A stretch of 64,000 nucleotides of DNA from assembly GCA_030762175.1 (NCBI GenBank), contig CM060842.1, positions 46,705,001 through 46,769,000 of the forward strand, written 5' to 3'. Shown in pieces: positions 1 to 12,099 of the stretch. The stretch's first letter is position 1. Every line of letters begins with the position of its first letter. Origin of the DNA: Metallyticus violacea (lineage: Eukaryota > Arthropoda > Insecta > Mantodea > Metallyticidae). A program made the position numbers and the translations under genes. The notes beneath the pieces were generated by a model. That model ran no database searches. It had not been told where the DNA came from and saw nothing but the letters and a program-made list of their open reading frames with translations.

Positions 1-70
1 ATGCTTATTGCGGAAAGCTCATTCAACGCCCATATGAAGTGGACCTTTTCCTATTCACAACCATCCAGGT

Positions 71-71
<1 letters not shown>

Positions 72-121
<50 letters not shown>
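72..121. repeat. (TAA)n microsatellite
   Basis: About 16 uninterrupted TAA units. Confidence 0.98.
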
Positions 122-122
<1 letters not shown>

Positions 123-601
123 AAGTTTCCTCAATCTCTACCTCTGTGCTCAAATGTAATCCTGTTAATGGATTTCTTGTGCGAAAGATCTTTATACCTT
201 GATCCCCACTAAACTACACGGAATATCAGCAAGTGCAGCTTTTCTGCGATGTTACACAAAGTACACGTTTTATACGTTACTGCCAAGAGTCGTGATGTGG
301 AAATTCCTGATTACTCTCATATGTTGCGACCTGAGCTGCAAATATAAACTCCGTTATTAATGTGCCAGCTGACCTGAACACGTTTCGAAATGGCTGAGAG
401 ATCCTGGAGCGCAGGTGTTGTTACATATGCAGAATGCAAATTCTTCTCTGAATAAGCCCGTTTAGTATGCCTCGATTTTTATTTATTAACTATCTTGTGA
501 AATGGTACAAGTTGCTGTTTTGGCTTACTCATTCACAGTCTGGACAGAAATGTTCTCTTTTGATTCTCATGTTGATGGCTGTACAGTACATTTTGTTGAT
601 T

Positions 602-770
602 TTATTTATTTGAGTACGTCTTTAACATCATAGGTCATCAGGGGGTGAAACGGCCGACAAATTTTGCTCAGAGGCCTCTTCTTTCAGGCTTGAGGTTCTT
701 TTTCGTGCCGTAAATACACAACACGGGACATACAACTTTACTTCTCTTCCGAAGGAACTATACAGGGCAA
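602..770 (-). repeat. SINE family A, 3' half
   Basis: Read on the minus strand, this matches the body and tail of the copy at 53,345-53,616 (GAAGAGGCC...AAATTT). It ends in the tail GATGACC...TTAAAGA followed by AAATAAATAAA. The same tail recurs at 19,596-19,641 and 53,912-53,956. The tRNA-like head is missing. Confidence 0.75.
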
Positions 771-1099
771 TTGGTATCTGGCAGTATACCTGGAATGAAA
801 TATTAATAATCAGTTTAATATCTCCAAAACAAACAATGTCATTGTTGTGCTGTTTTCACAAGACTGGAAGATAAAGAAGATGGTTTATACTAATATGAAA
901 ATGTGTTTTCATTATAAAGTTAAATTGCATAGAGGGCGTAATGCATGGCGAAAATTAAACATATGAATTTAATTTCTAATGTGTTACCATTAAACCTTTA
1001 CCATTCAATTTAAATTATTAAATAACTTTCACGGAAACAAATCTACACTAGACAATATGGTGGCAAAATTATAAATAAGATCTTATCATTATCAGCTAC

Positions 1100-1152
1100 C
1101 CGCCTGTGGTGCCTCAGTAGTAAAAACGGATGTTAAACTCCATTAAAAAAAA
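1100..1152 (+). repeat. SINE family B, 3' tail
   Basis: It carries CCTGTGGTGCCTCAGTAGTA and a GTTAAAC...TTAAAAAAA tail, shared with copies at 27,328, 47,346, 54,441 and 63,785. Confidence 0.8.
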
Positions 1153-1535
1153 ATTATCAGTTGCATCTACAAGAAGGAAAACTATGTAGTTCTGCTGCTT
1201 TTACAAACGCCAATACGCTTTACTGATGCATTAATTTATAATCGTTAATGCTGCGTGAGACATTAAAGTTAGAACCGCTTGCGCAGCCTTCGCTCCCTCC
1301 GCGGGCAGAGTGCTTAATAAGAAAGATCGCGCCCGAAACAAGCCAGTAGATGATTGTTGTATGGTATGCTTCATCAGTCACAAAGTACTTGATTGCAAAC
1401 TTTGTAAAGGCTATAAGCGTTCTATTGAACAACGAGTATGCATCTATTTTATTAACAGTGTTTAACGCCCGCATTTAGTACTGTGGCATCTCATCTATGT
1501 ACTTGAGATAAATGATACATGGGAGTTTTTTTTTT

Positions 1536-1622
1536 TTTAAGGAAGCGTTCCAGGCCTAAATTTGGGGCAACCTCTCGGCATTTGCCATTTATGAGAACTG
1601 AAAAAAACTTGGAAAAAAAGAA
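1536..1622 (-). repeat. SINE family B, internal fragment
   Basis: The minus strand matches the middle of the full copy at 54,441-54,715 (TTTTCAT...CTCATAA...GGAATGCC...CCTGGAACGC), with decay. Confidence 0.65.
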
Positions 1623-2439
1623 TCTAGGAACGTTTTAATGACATCTCGCAATTAGCAATTAGTAATGTATATTTCCATCACATTTTTCCAGGAATTTATG
1701 AATTATTGAGGCAAAATTTTCAACCACGCAAGAAATTCTTTTTACTGAAGGAAACTCATTCTTGCTTGACCCCTTTGATATGCTGCTGTTTTGGTTTCCT
1801 AAACACTCTGTCATATAACCTTCTTCAAATGGGTTCACAGGAGATTTGACTGGTCATTCCTCTCAAGTATTGGAAGCATCTCTTATGATGACATTATTGA
1901 TTTATCTGTGTGACCCTCAGCTGCCTACATCTTGCACCAACACAATATTTTTGATGAGGAAAACATCTTGTCAGCAGCAGCGCCTTATGTGCCGGAAGAA
2001 TATATCCCTGCAATATTCCCCGTCTATCAATTATTTTCCGTTGCTGCACATATCTCCTGTTACCATGATTTTCAGTCCAAATTTTGGAGTGTTGAGTAAC
2101 GGTATGTTTTTTCATTCTGATTTTATAGTTTAGCCTGTTAAGTATGTGATATAAACCACTAGACCATATTAATCCATAGTACGTGGGCAATTTGAGCAGT
2201 GGAAGTAGAAGCCTGCTCTAACCATGTAGTTCCAGTATGATGACGGTTTGTGCTATTTTTCTCAGAAAGTATTGAGATAATTTAATATTGTCATATGTGT
2301 GACTGACTTCCCTTGCCAACCATAACATCTCACTGACTTGCTAGATACTATTTGGGGATGACATTTACGAGTAACGGAAGATGGGAGGTACAGTCCAAAT
2401 GTGCACCAAAGGTATATAGATATGAAAACTGTCAGAATA

Positions 2440-3190
2440 AGTTTGTATGAAAGTCCCCACATTGCCAGTAAAATGTCTAGAAAGATTATGATACAGGGGT
2501 TGAGGCAAAATTGATGTAGAGAATAGAAAGTTGGGGAGGTCATGGGGGTAGACAAAGGTTGATGTGGTACATAGAATGTTTTGTAGAGATGTTCTGGAGT
2601 TACCAAAATGTTTCGCTGAGGGGGGGGGGGTGAATTTGATAGAACTAATAAGAGTAGGAGGGAAAGGTATAATAGCGGATAGAATCTTCAAATATTGGCA
2701 CAGATGTATAAAATAAGATAACAGTGTGTTAAAAGAATGTCTTAAGTACCAAAGTAATGTACTGGGAAGAGAGACTTGGTTTGGGGAGGAGGGGAAACTA
2801 TTAAAAGAAACACGAGTAGGGAATGTGTGACATTTGCTTGAAAGCAATGTCAGTGGATTTTGCAAAGAAGTTAGGCAGTGGGTAGAAGATATAGAGAAGC
2901 AAGAGATTTGGGCTAGTCTTGAGGATAAAAGTTCTTTAGATTTATATAAAATATTTAAAATAATTTGGGGACGGGAGAAATATATAGATAATTGTGATCA
3001 ACTCGGAAGAATAGAATAGCTCTTGCATGGATGCATACAGCGGGATTAGGAAAAAAAAAATTAAAGAAGCACATATTATGCGTGAGAAAGTGGATATTCT
3101 TTCCATTGTCTAACAGAATTTGAAATGGTAAAGAGGTGGAGAGATGGTATCTAGGATGAAAAATGAGACAAACTACAACAAGATATAGTG
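2440..3190 (+). pseudogene. LINE reverse transcriptase C-terminal remnant
   Basis: In shifting plus-strand frames I read NLIELIRVGGKG...IFKYWHRC, LKECLKYQ and SSLDLYKIFKIIWGREKYI, then AGLG. This is the pattern of the region after the RT domain in insect non-LTR retrotransposons. It is broken by several stops and frameshifts, so it is dead. The 36.5-kb remnant looks related. Confidence 0.55.
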
Positions 3191-3639
3191 ACAATTAAAA
3201 TGTTAAATAATGGAGAAAATAAACAAGATTGGGGAATTCTTAGGAAAAGCAAGGGATAGGTGCAGGAGAAGTTTAAGGAAGGCACTTAAAGGCACACACA
3301 GTTGTGAAAATAGTAATTTATTGTAGAGGTTCTTTACCATACATATAATCAGGTAGTTAAGTTATGGAAGAACCTTAGTTTTGGTGTTGCTAAATTCTTA
3401 GATTTTGTTTGTTGATGTAAATTTAATAGTAACGTCGTTCACTGAAATAAACATTAATTCATTCACTAAGACTTCCAACATTAAGATTTCCATGAAAAAG
3501 GTCACTGCAAATAAGTCGAAATGTTTCCACTTTAAAGAGAAATAAGTCGAAATGTTTCCACTTTAAAGAGTTATCTCCTTTCTAGAAACAACAAAAAAAT
3601 CACAAATAAATTGCGAAAAAAATAGGAAATCTTTATATT

Positions 3640-3960
3640 TTGCATTAAGCATTTCAGACACAAACGGCCTCCCTGCATAGGATTTGTTTCAAATACAATA
3701 ATAATGTTATATGGATGAAGATGCAGCAGCAGAGTGACTTTATACACACAACCAACAGATACACTAACTTGCTGGCTTATTATGTTACAGAATTTCAACT
3801 TTCTAATTGATACCCTATTTATCAGATTTCTGCACTTTTTTTTTTGTCTCGGCTTCTAGTCAATGAAAACGCCTTGGGCTCGAACTTTCTTCCCCAATCT
3901 GATAATTGCACTTCCCAATGGAGATGTCTCTCCTGGAAATTTAAAACGAATTTTATTCTC
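3640..3960 (+). repeat. SINE-like repeat, copy 1 (with 19,890-20,205)
   Basis: It is similar to 19,890-20,205 throughout: GAGTGGCTTTATAC-type start, ACCAACTTGCT, GAAAACGCCTTGGG(C/T)TCGAACTTT, then CGATGGAGATGT. GGGTTCGAACT resembles a tRNA B box and GGCTGAGTGGC (second copy) an A box, so a tRNA-derived SINE is likely. Confidence 0.55.
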
Positions 3961-4849
3961 TTCTACAGTATGTGTATGATTTCTTTTGTATATAACAATC
4001 ACAAATAAATATTCGTTGTTCTATCGAAATATCTCACTCTCAGCTACTGACAATATACAAATGCACAGTAGAAAGTTTAACACACAGTTCCTACAGAAAT
4101 ACAACTGAAACAGTTGGCGTGATAACATGGCCGAGTAATATCATCGCCTGTATCAGTGGAACTTTATTTTTAGTATTAAGCGGGAATCACTGGTCCATTG
4201 AAAGTCAACTGATTTCCACTAGTGTATATAAATTCAGATTGCATAGTGAAATGGGGGCAGTTACAGTAGTAGTGTATTTATTTACAAAATATATTTTTAC
4301 AGATCTAACTCATCCATGTCGCAAGGGACCTGGAACCATACGTGCTTTCCCAATACACTAAGAAACACATGAAACTGCACAAAAGAATATTTAACTATCA
4401 AGAGAAAATATATAATTAAATAAATAAATGGAAAAAGAAGCGATATATAATATAAGAAATGTTTAAACACCTAAATAAAATTAACAGAAAAGAAAACAAT
4501 ATAAAAGTAAACAACTTACGTTTCCTCACATATATGTACAAAAAATGAGGGCAGCTTATAATAGCTCAACTCAGTTGCTATTTATCAACACAAAATATAT
4601 ATCTAATCATATATAACAGTACTTTGTATTCGATATTATTACAATTTTAAAGGAGAGCAGAAATTTTTTAAACCTGTATTATAACATTGAGCAGTATAGA
4701 ACATAAACATAAGGAAACAATTAGTTAAATTTGGTAATTTATACATTCAACACTTTTGACATTATAGCATACTAATAATTTAATTCTTAAAAGACACAAC
4801 ACATCGTCAATATAATTATTCGATTATAATATTGCTGCTGCTTCTTCTT

Positions 4850-4886
4850 TTTTCCTTCTTCTTCTTCTTCTTCTTCTTCTTCTTCA
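4850..4886. repeat. (CTT)n microsatellite
   Basis: A run of CTT/TTC triplets with few interruptions. Confidence 0.9.
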
Positions 4887-5469
4887 CATTTGGCGCTACA
4901 GCCCGTTGTGAGCCTTGGCTGTCACGGTGACATCTGCTTCCTCAATCTTCGTCTTCATTGATAGAGGGTAGTACTGAAGGGGGGTTTGTGATCGCATGCC
5001 GGCACTCGCCGATCGCCTATTATGCGGCTTTCATGATCGAAGAACGCCAACTCTCCATCAGATAATATTGCTTAAGAAATCAATTTAGGACGAATTATGT
5101 ATGTAAAACAAATCACTTGCTGTAAATATTACTTTTTGTAAGAGCATTCAGCGTAACTTACTTCCATGAAAATTCATAAAGCAATAATAAAAGGCTCAAA
5201 GAAATTAACTGCATAGGAAATAAATGGTATTAATAAGCAAATCTCAAAGAAAGTGATAATAGTTAAAAGCAGCAACATTTTTTCTTTCAAAATTAAGACA
5301 AATTCTGGACTCGTGTGAGTCAATATCGTTGTGGTAATTGAGCTGTTCAATTTGGAGATGTACATATATCTTCCTTGAAAGGATACCACCGTAATTCTGT
5401 TGTTTGTCCGCCGTTTCATTGTCAGCTGTGTTGTTCTGTTTAAGTTCTGCACATATTCACAAGCTGGGA

Positions 5470-7240
5470 TCCCAGTATAGTCGTACATGCAGGATGGTCT
5501 TCCGTTTTATTTTAATGTATATTTTAAAGAGGCTCGAATTATTAAAAAATCAGTCTATACTAGCAAAATTTTGAAGGCCAAAAATCACGATATCGAATTT
5601 TGAGCTTTATGGGGATTTCTGATTATAAGTTCACTCATTGTATTCCCGGTATAATTTTTAGGGCAATTGAGGTATATTTTCAGGCTAGAACGTTCCGAAA
5701 TTGCAGCCTTCCCCAGATTCCTTAAATTGGCCATTTTTTTATATACTTTGATGAATATGTTCGCTATCGTAAGGAAGATGTTTACATTCCTGCACATGTA
5801 AACATGATGCTGGAATCCATGACTCACCGTGGCCATCTATTTAATTGAGGCCTAAATTGACAAATATGTCGATGTACAAATAGGCAATTTTGAAGGCAAA
5901 AAAAAAATTTCGATATCGAATATTAGAATATTATAGTGATTTCTACTAGTTGTATTTGCAGTATAAGTTTTAGGCAATGAGGCATATTTATAGATGTGGA
6001 ACAATTTTGAAATTGACTCCTTCCTTCGGACAACCCTAAAATCGCCAATTTTTGACCTACTTTGATGGAAACCTCCGCTACCATAAGAAAAATTTTCGAG
6101 TTCTACACGTATTTGGAATCTAGGGCCCCACTCTATCCGTTGAGTGAATTGCATTCTTCCGTTTTAGTTTATTGTGTATTTTAACGAAGCTTTACTTTTC
6201 GAAAATGTTTATGTATAGTCCTGCCAATTTTGAGGGGCTAATAATATTGATATCATTCATATAGTGATTTCCGCCTACAGGGTCGCTGTTATGTTCTGCA
6301 TACATTAGGAAATCTGGGGACACCTCTATTTACAGGGCACATATTCGTTTTCAATTTATTTTTGGTTTTAAAAAGACTCGGATTTTAAAAATGCCGGTGT
6401 ATAGACTTCCAATTTTGGTGGGCCAAAAATCTCGATATAGAATTTTGGATTCTTATGGTGAGTTAAATGTAAAGGTCGCTAATTGTATTCGTCGTATAAT
6501 TGTTAGGACATTCGATAAATATTTGAAGGCCTGGGAGAATTTCGAAATTGAGATTTCCCTCCGGAAACGCTAAAATAGAAAATTTTGAAACAAACTTTGA
6601 TTAGTATTTTTGCTCTCGCAATGAAAATGTTTATATTGTGCACATGCTCGGAATGTTGAGACCGCACTCTATCAGCAGTGCACACCGTGGTCTTCTGTTT
6701 TAGTTTGGTGTATGTTCTGGATATCGAATTTTGGATTATTATGGTAATTTCTGACAGTTGTATTGCTGATGTAGTTTTTAGGGCAATCGGGGGCCAAAAC
6801 ACTTTCAAAATTAAGTCCTTCATCTGGAGGGTCCTGAAAATGCCAATTTTTTTAAAATACGTTAATGAATATCTCTGCTAACGTAAGACGAATTTTTATG
6901 TTCTACACATATTCGAAATGCTGGGACCCCACCTTAAATACAGCACTTGCCGTGGTCTTCTGATTTACTTTCTTTTCTATTTTTAATGGAGCTTGAGTTT
7001 TCAAAAATGCCCGCCTTGTCAATATTTTGGGCTAGATACCTCCATATAAATTTTGAATTCCTTAGATGAATTTTATGTAGAAGGTCGCTGGTTGTATTTC
7101 CAGTATAATTTTAGGGATATTTAAACATGTTTGTGTGCGTGGAACAATTTCGAAATTAGATATTTTCTCCTGGGAGTCCTGAAAGGACAAATGTTTTTGG
7201 AAATGATTTGAAATGTATCGCCGCTACTTATGTGAAAGCA
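5470..7240. repeat. degenerate ~330-bp tandem array, five to six units
   Basis: Anchors recur in order: CGATATCGAATTTTG (5,588; variants at 5,910, 6,250, 6,433, 6,718 and 7,037), TTGTATT..CAGTATAATTTTTAGGG, GAACAATTTCGAAATT, and CCGTGGTCTTCTGTTTTAG (variants near 5,485, 5,825, 6,150, 6,680 and 6,950). Spacing is about 320-340 bp, with one shortened unit near 6,250-6,430. Units are perhaps 65-75% alike by eye. There is no coding potential. Confidence 0.85.
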
Positions 7241-7259
7241 TCACTGTTTGGATTTAGAG

Positions 7260-9039
7260 TCAAATAGGAAAAATTGTAGGTCATGGTTGTGAATCTGGCA
7301 TGATGTGCCGATCTTTTATCATTTTGATTTAGTTACCGCTAATTTCCCCCATCTAGTTCATACCGCGTGTTTCCGTGATGATGATACAAACTCTCAGTGA
7401 TGAATGGAGAAGGCAAATGTATGTGTTTGAGATAGAAAACTTTGATCCGGAAATGTCACAGTCGCAAGTTCTTAGGATGTAGGAGCTGTAACATTAATAT
7501 AAGGGTAGGCAACTAGGAAAATGTGTAAGCGATATCATGGGGTTGGGAAAGAAAATCCATTAATACAGTGCAGATGGCTTCAGTTTTAAAATTGATTGTG
7601 CATACTCCACTTGTTCTCAGAACATTTAAATTCAACATGATGACACCACGACTCACTTTTCACACGGTGCTTATGAACATCTTAATGAGACGTTCCCTGA
7701 AATGTGCATAGGAAGAGGAAAACCTCTTTCGGTTCCTATTTGTTCATCTGACCTGACTCACTTTTTTCTCATGAAGCATGTGAAATGTTTTGCTTATGAG
7801 ACACCTGTAGAGAGTGAAGGGAATCGCTTGGCAAGAATCCTTGCTGCTTGTGATGTCGTTAAAATGACTTCAGGGTGTTCGACCGGATAAGACAGAACTT
7901 ATTGAGAAGTTGTCACATCTGCATCGAAACCTTTTGAACAACTATTGTAAATGTTTTCGCAACTTGTGAAAGCTGTGCAAGTATCATAAAATTATTACAT
8001 ATGCAAAGTAAGTTTTTATTCGCTTTTGATAGGTATCCCAGAACAACTTTGGCATTTAACTTGCGACTGAGTCGTTTCCGGACCGGAGTTCCGTATTGAA
8101 AATTGATAAATTTATCCTTCTTCATTATTCCTGAAAGTTTGTATCTTCAGTACGGAAACACCCTTTTATCCTGGAGACCTCCGACTCTTAATTCCAATCC
8201 AAAAAGTAACACAAGGCCGTGTGAAAAAATCACGTTTCATTAAGAATCACTTATTTTTTCGTGTAATTATTTGCAATTAAAATAAGTATAGTTTTATGAT
8301 GAAAAATGAATTCTTGCAGACTGGACACTGCAACATTTCTGTTGCAGTCTATTCAACACTTCAGGATTTTGGAGTGGTGGTTTTAAAGAATAAATAGTAT
8401 AAATACTATTATATTGATAGCATTATTATTTATTTGATCTGAAAGGATTTGTTTGGTGATGTTGATGATTGTGTTGTGTTCGTGAAAGCGCATACCAGGC
8501 ATGAGCGTGTAATCGAGTTAAGACAAGATTCAAGGCCTGCGTAGGAAAGGATGCCGACCTCCATTCTATTAACGATCGGGACACAATCCTGATGAATCTG
8601 AAGATAAATCATATTAGCAAAACAATAGAAAGTGGTGCGTGTCAAATCTATTGGTTTTACTCCGAGATAAGCCATCTCATGTGACTCTGTTATTGAATAT
8701 GTCGTGCGTGCATGAAAGCAGTTATTACATACTTTATCATTTCGCTGCAATGTACGTTACTAGTGCAAACATAGTTGTGGCTGCGATCGTCAGAATTCTT
8801 ATTTATTGGACTATGTGATGTTTCCAAAATTGATACGTTTTATAATAAATTTGTTTACTTTGCACTTAACATATTCTGATAATATACTAAGCATTGTAAT
8901 AATCTGGAGTTGTACTGTTGCATTATTTCACTCCAGTATGTCACTTTTGAATAAGTTGGTCTAGTTTAATCACGCTGTTTAATTCGTCGCCATTTTCCTC
9001 TCTTGACATTTTGTTTCAACTTAACTAAATGATGATGAC

Positions 9040-9072
<33 letters not shown>

Positions 9073-9230
9073 ATTTCGGGTAATTAAATTAAGAATTTAA
9101 ATTAAGGTATTTTAATTATTTCTCTTTTCGAAGTTTCCGCATTTTTCATTAACCACGTTTATTATTAGATTCTTAATTTTCGCAGCAAGAACTATTTAAT
9201 TATTGTGCATTTTTTGAAAACTCCGCTTTC
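7260..9230. other. intergenic, nothing recognised
   Basis: AT-rich, with only short chance frames. A (GAT)n run lies at 9,029-9,070. I find no family signal on either strand. Confidence 0.55.
9029..9070. repeat. (GAT)n microsatellite
   Basis: GAT triplets with a single GAC near the 5' end. Confidence 0.95.
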
Positions 9231-9239
9231 ATTTAGTGC

Positions 9240-9770
9240 CGCACATTGGATTAGATTGCATTGTTTGGGACGGAGATGGACACTTCGGTACTTCAGCCTT
9301 GCTCGCGGCTGGCCGTTTGTGCCTACGTCTCCAATAGGGGCACCTCCGAAAGGAAGGGATTTGATGAGATAGACACCGGGTGGTGACTGCAGGAGCGTAG
9401 ACGGGTCCCTAACAGGTTTCCAGAAAGAACACTTCGATGCCGATGGAGGCACCCCCGAAGGAGTAAAAAATGTGCTTCCTTATTAGACATTGGGGCAGAA
9501 ATATTTCCAAAACTCAGGCTACTGACACACCTCACCAGCCCACCTCGCTTTGGCACTTTCGACCCAGTGACAGAACCGGAGTATTGAACTGATATGAAAT
9601 GGGAAAGCGGAAAATTGGTGGAAAATAAAGATACATCCCAGCATTCACGAAATATCGAGAAAAAAAAACAATGTCAGCTTGACCGGGCCTCAAGAGATTT
9701 GAACCAGGGATCTATAGAATGAAGTTTCATTACCGCCTGAGCCACCGCACTCGGTCATTGCTGCATATAC
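9240..9770 (-). repeat. tRNA-derived SINE or SINE-headed repeat
   Basis: On the minus strand, 9,672-9,757 reads like a tRNA head: GTGGCTCAGGCGG (A box) and CTGGTTCAAATCTC (B box) about 40 nt later. The body to about 9,240 is GC-richer than the surroundings. The 3' boundary is uncertain. Confidence 0.55.
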
Positions 9771-9779
9771 TTTTATATG

Positions 9780-11110
9780 AAAAAAAAAACTATTACACTT
9801 TATTTTATAGATACATTTATTAATGATTAGACATATAAATAGTTTTGTTGTTCTTTATGGGCTTAAAGTTCCTTCCAATTTAATTTCAAATTGTGGTAAT
9901 AATAAATTATGATGAATTTGGCTATGTTAACGGAGAAACTTTAAATGATTTAGTTGTGTTAAACGATCAAATGACCTTGAGGGGCAAGCAAAGCATGTAT
10001 TGTTTTCTGCTTGGTTGGTGTAGCTGTCTTTTAGGTATGCACGGCAGGTACAGAACATTTGAATAAAGTGAACTTGTTTTATTTGAAATATCAATTTTGG
10101 TATATTGTATCCTTTGATAAAAGGTAGGTGTACAGTTCAGTTAAATATAATTAAGTAAAATCTGCAGTTACATATATTAAAACACACTTACCAAACGCAC
10201 AGGTGTTTCTTTAATGTTTCTTCATTTAATGCATGCTTAATACAATCACTTCCTTTATACTAGCCAAAAAGCCATGGATATTGATTTATAGTTATGGTTG
10301 TTTAATTTTTTGTTTTAAACAGAAATATTACTGAAAAAAACATATTTAAATACAAATTTCCGTTTTATTATACAAAGTGACAAAACCACAAATTAGATAC
10401 TTAAATTTATGTTTAATAATATTCCACTATTTTTATTTTTATGTTGAATGCTGTCAGTCAATAAATGTTTATTTTCACATATGGTTTCAAGGTATCAAAC
10501 ATAACACAACGCAAAGTTGGAGTGTAGAAGCTTTGCTTAATTGTTGTCAAAATTGCTCATATGAAATATTTTAACATTGAAATGTATGATTTTTCTTAAG
10601 GAACGTATTCACTATAATGATAATATATCTATAATTATTCTTAGAAACCTTTACTCTCGACTATAATTTGCTACAACATTGTTAAAGAAGCGTTTTGCGT
10701 TAATTTAGTCATTTTACCCATGTTTAGCATATACGTATAACATATTTACATACTGTATAGTAAATACAATACTAAATTGTTCTAATAGAATATTTTGTTT
10801 TCAAAAATTAACTAATTGTAGAAACGTGGCCTCAAAAAAAGAAAGAAAAACATATTAATATTGCCAACTATAGAACGGTGCACGATGTTTATGTGCTTTT
10901 ACGACTAAATCGTTCCAGATATTTAAAATACTTTTTACGCTTTTGCCCCCGAGTCCCCGTTCACCTTCTCAGACTTGTGAAAACCGAAGATTTAAGAACA
11001 CAGGTCAGTCGAGTTTCTTTTCTGGTTGCGAATGATGGAACGATTTAGCGAACGTAAACACGTAAAATGTATTACAAATAGATTCGAAGTTGAGAGGAGA
11101 ATCAATGAAA
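9780..11110. other. intergenic, nothing recognised
   Basis: AT-rich DNA with no family-like open frame or repeat that I can name. Confidence 0.5.
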
Positions 11111-11111
11111 T

Positions 11112-11363
11112 ATATTTTAGGAAGCAAAAGACACCCTAAAACTTTTTAGAAGAACTCTGCGCAATAACCCCAGGCGGTATTAGGAAATGATTGCTCAATT
11201 ACCGGTGGCGTCATCTGTCCGACGGTAAACAAACCGAATATTGCTGCAGATTCCAGGGGGGGGGACGTAATACTAAGGGTACTGTAGTTAAAGTAGCAAT
11301 AAATAACTTTTTAAAAATCTTATTTATAATGTGTATGAAACATTAAACATGATTTTCGAAAAG

Positions 11364-11414
<51 letters not shown>

Positions 11415-11785
11415 GTTGTTGTTGTTGTTGTTGTTGTTGGATTCTATGCCATACCAGTACACAAGAAGTGCATGGATATATTATGACATATAGTACTGGT
11501 ATGTAAAATATAATATTATCAAATTTTAAATATCACTAACAGATTTATAACGGGTATATGGCATATGGCCCTAGACATAAAAATTAATTTTACACTAAAA
11601 ATGCACTTGCAATGATAGCTATCCTAAATGTTTATATGAGGAACATACAATTTTGTATTATGTGTTTTTACTTCGTTTCATCTGTTAGTAATATTTAAAA
11701 TTTGATAATATTATATTTTACATTCCAATGCTATATGCCATAATATATCCATGCACTTCTTGTGTACTGGTATGGCATAGAGTCC

Positions 11786-11842
<57 letters not shown>

Positions 11843-12095
11843 CTTTTCGAAAAACATGTATAATATTTCATACACATTATAAATAAGATTTTTAAAAAGT
11901 TATTTATTGCTATTTTAACTACAGTACCCTTAGTACTACATCCCCCCCCCCTGGAATCTGCAACAATATTCGGTTTATTTACTGTCGGACAGATGACGCC
12001 ACCGGTAATTGAGCAATCATTTCCTAATACCGCCTAGGGTTATTGCGCAGAGTTCTTCTAAAAAGTTTTAGGGTGTCTTTTGCTTCCTAAAATAT
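11112..12095. mobile_element. ~1-kb foldback (long inverted repeat) with mirrored microsatellites
   Basis: The left arm 11,112-11,545 is the near-exact reverse complement of the right arm 11,680-12,095, with a loop of about 134 bp. Both ends carry TATTTTAGGAAGCAAAAGAC or its complement. The left arm contains (ATT)n then (GTT)n; the right contains (AAT)n. G9/C12 homopolymers also mirror each other. There is no coding capacity. It may be a foldback/MITE-type element or a recent inverted duplication. Confidence 0.9.
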
Positions 12096-12099
12096 TATT

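Larger units (their letters stand above)
1..2360. other. intergenic, SINE scraps and a microsatellite
   Basis: Apart from the (TAA)n run near 72-121 and the SINE pieces at 602-770, 1,100-1,152 and 1,536-1,622, I see no gene. The short open frames on both strands lack codon-like or family signal. Confidence 0.6.
3300..5460. other. intergenic, mostly unassigned
   Basis: It holds a 31-bp tandem duplication (3,510-3,570), a SINE-like segment (3,640-3,960) and a (CTT)n run at about 4,850-4,886. The rest is AT-rich with no recognisable gene. Confidence 0.6.

Noticed and set aside
2365..2865. 166-codon minus-strand frame, the longest in the window
   Set aside because: It is the antisense shadow of the plus-strand LINE remnant; its Ser/Pro/Leu-rich composition is typical of a reverse frame.
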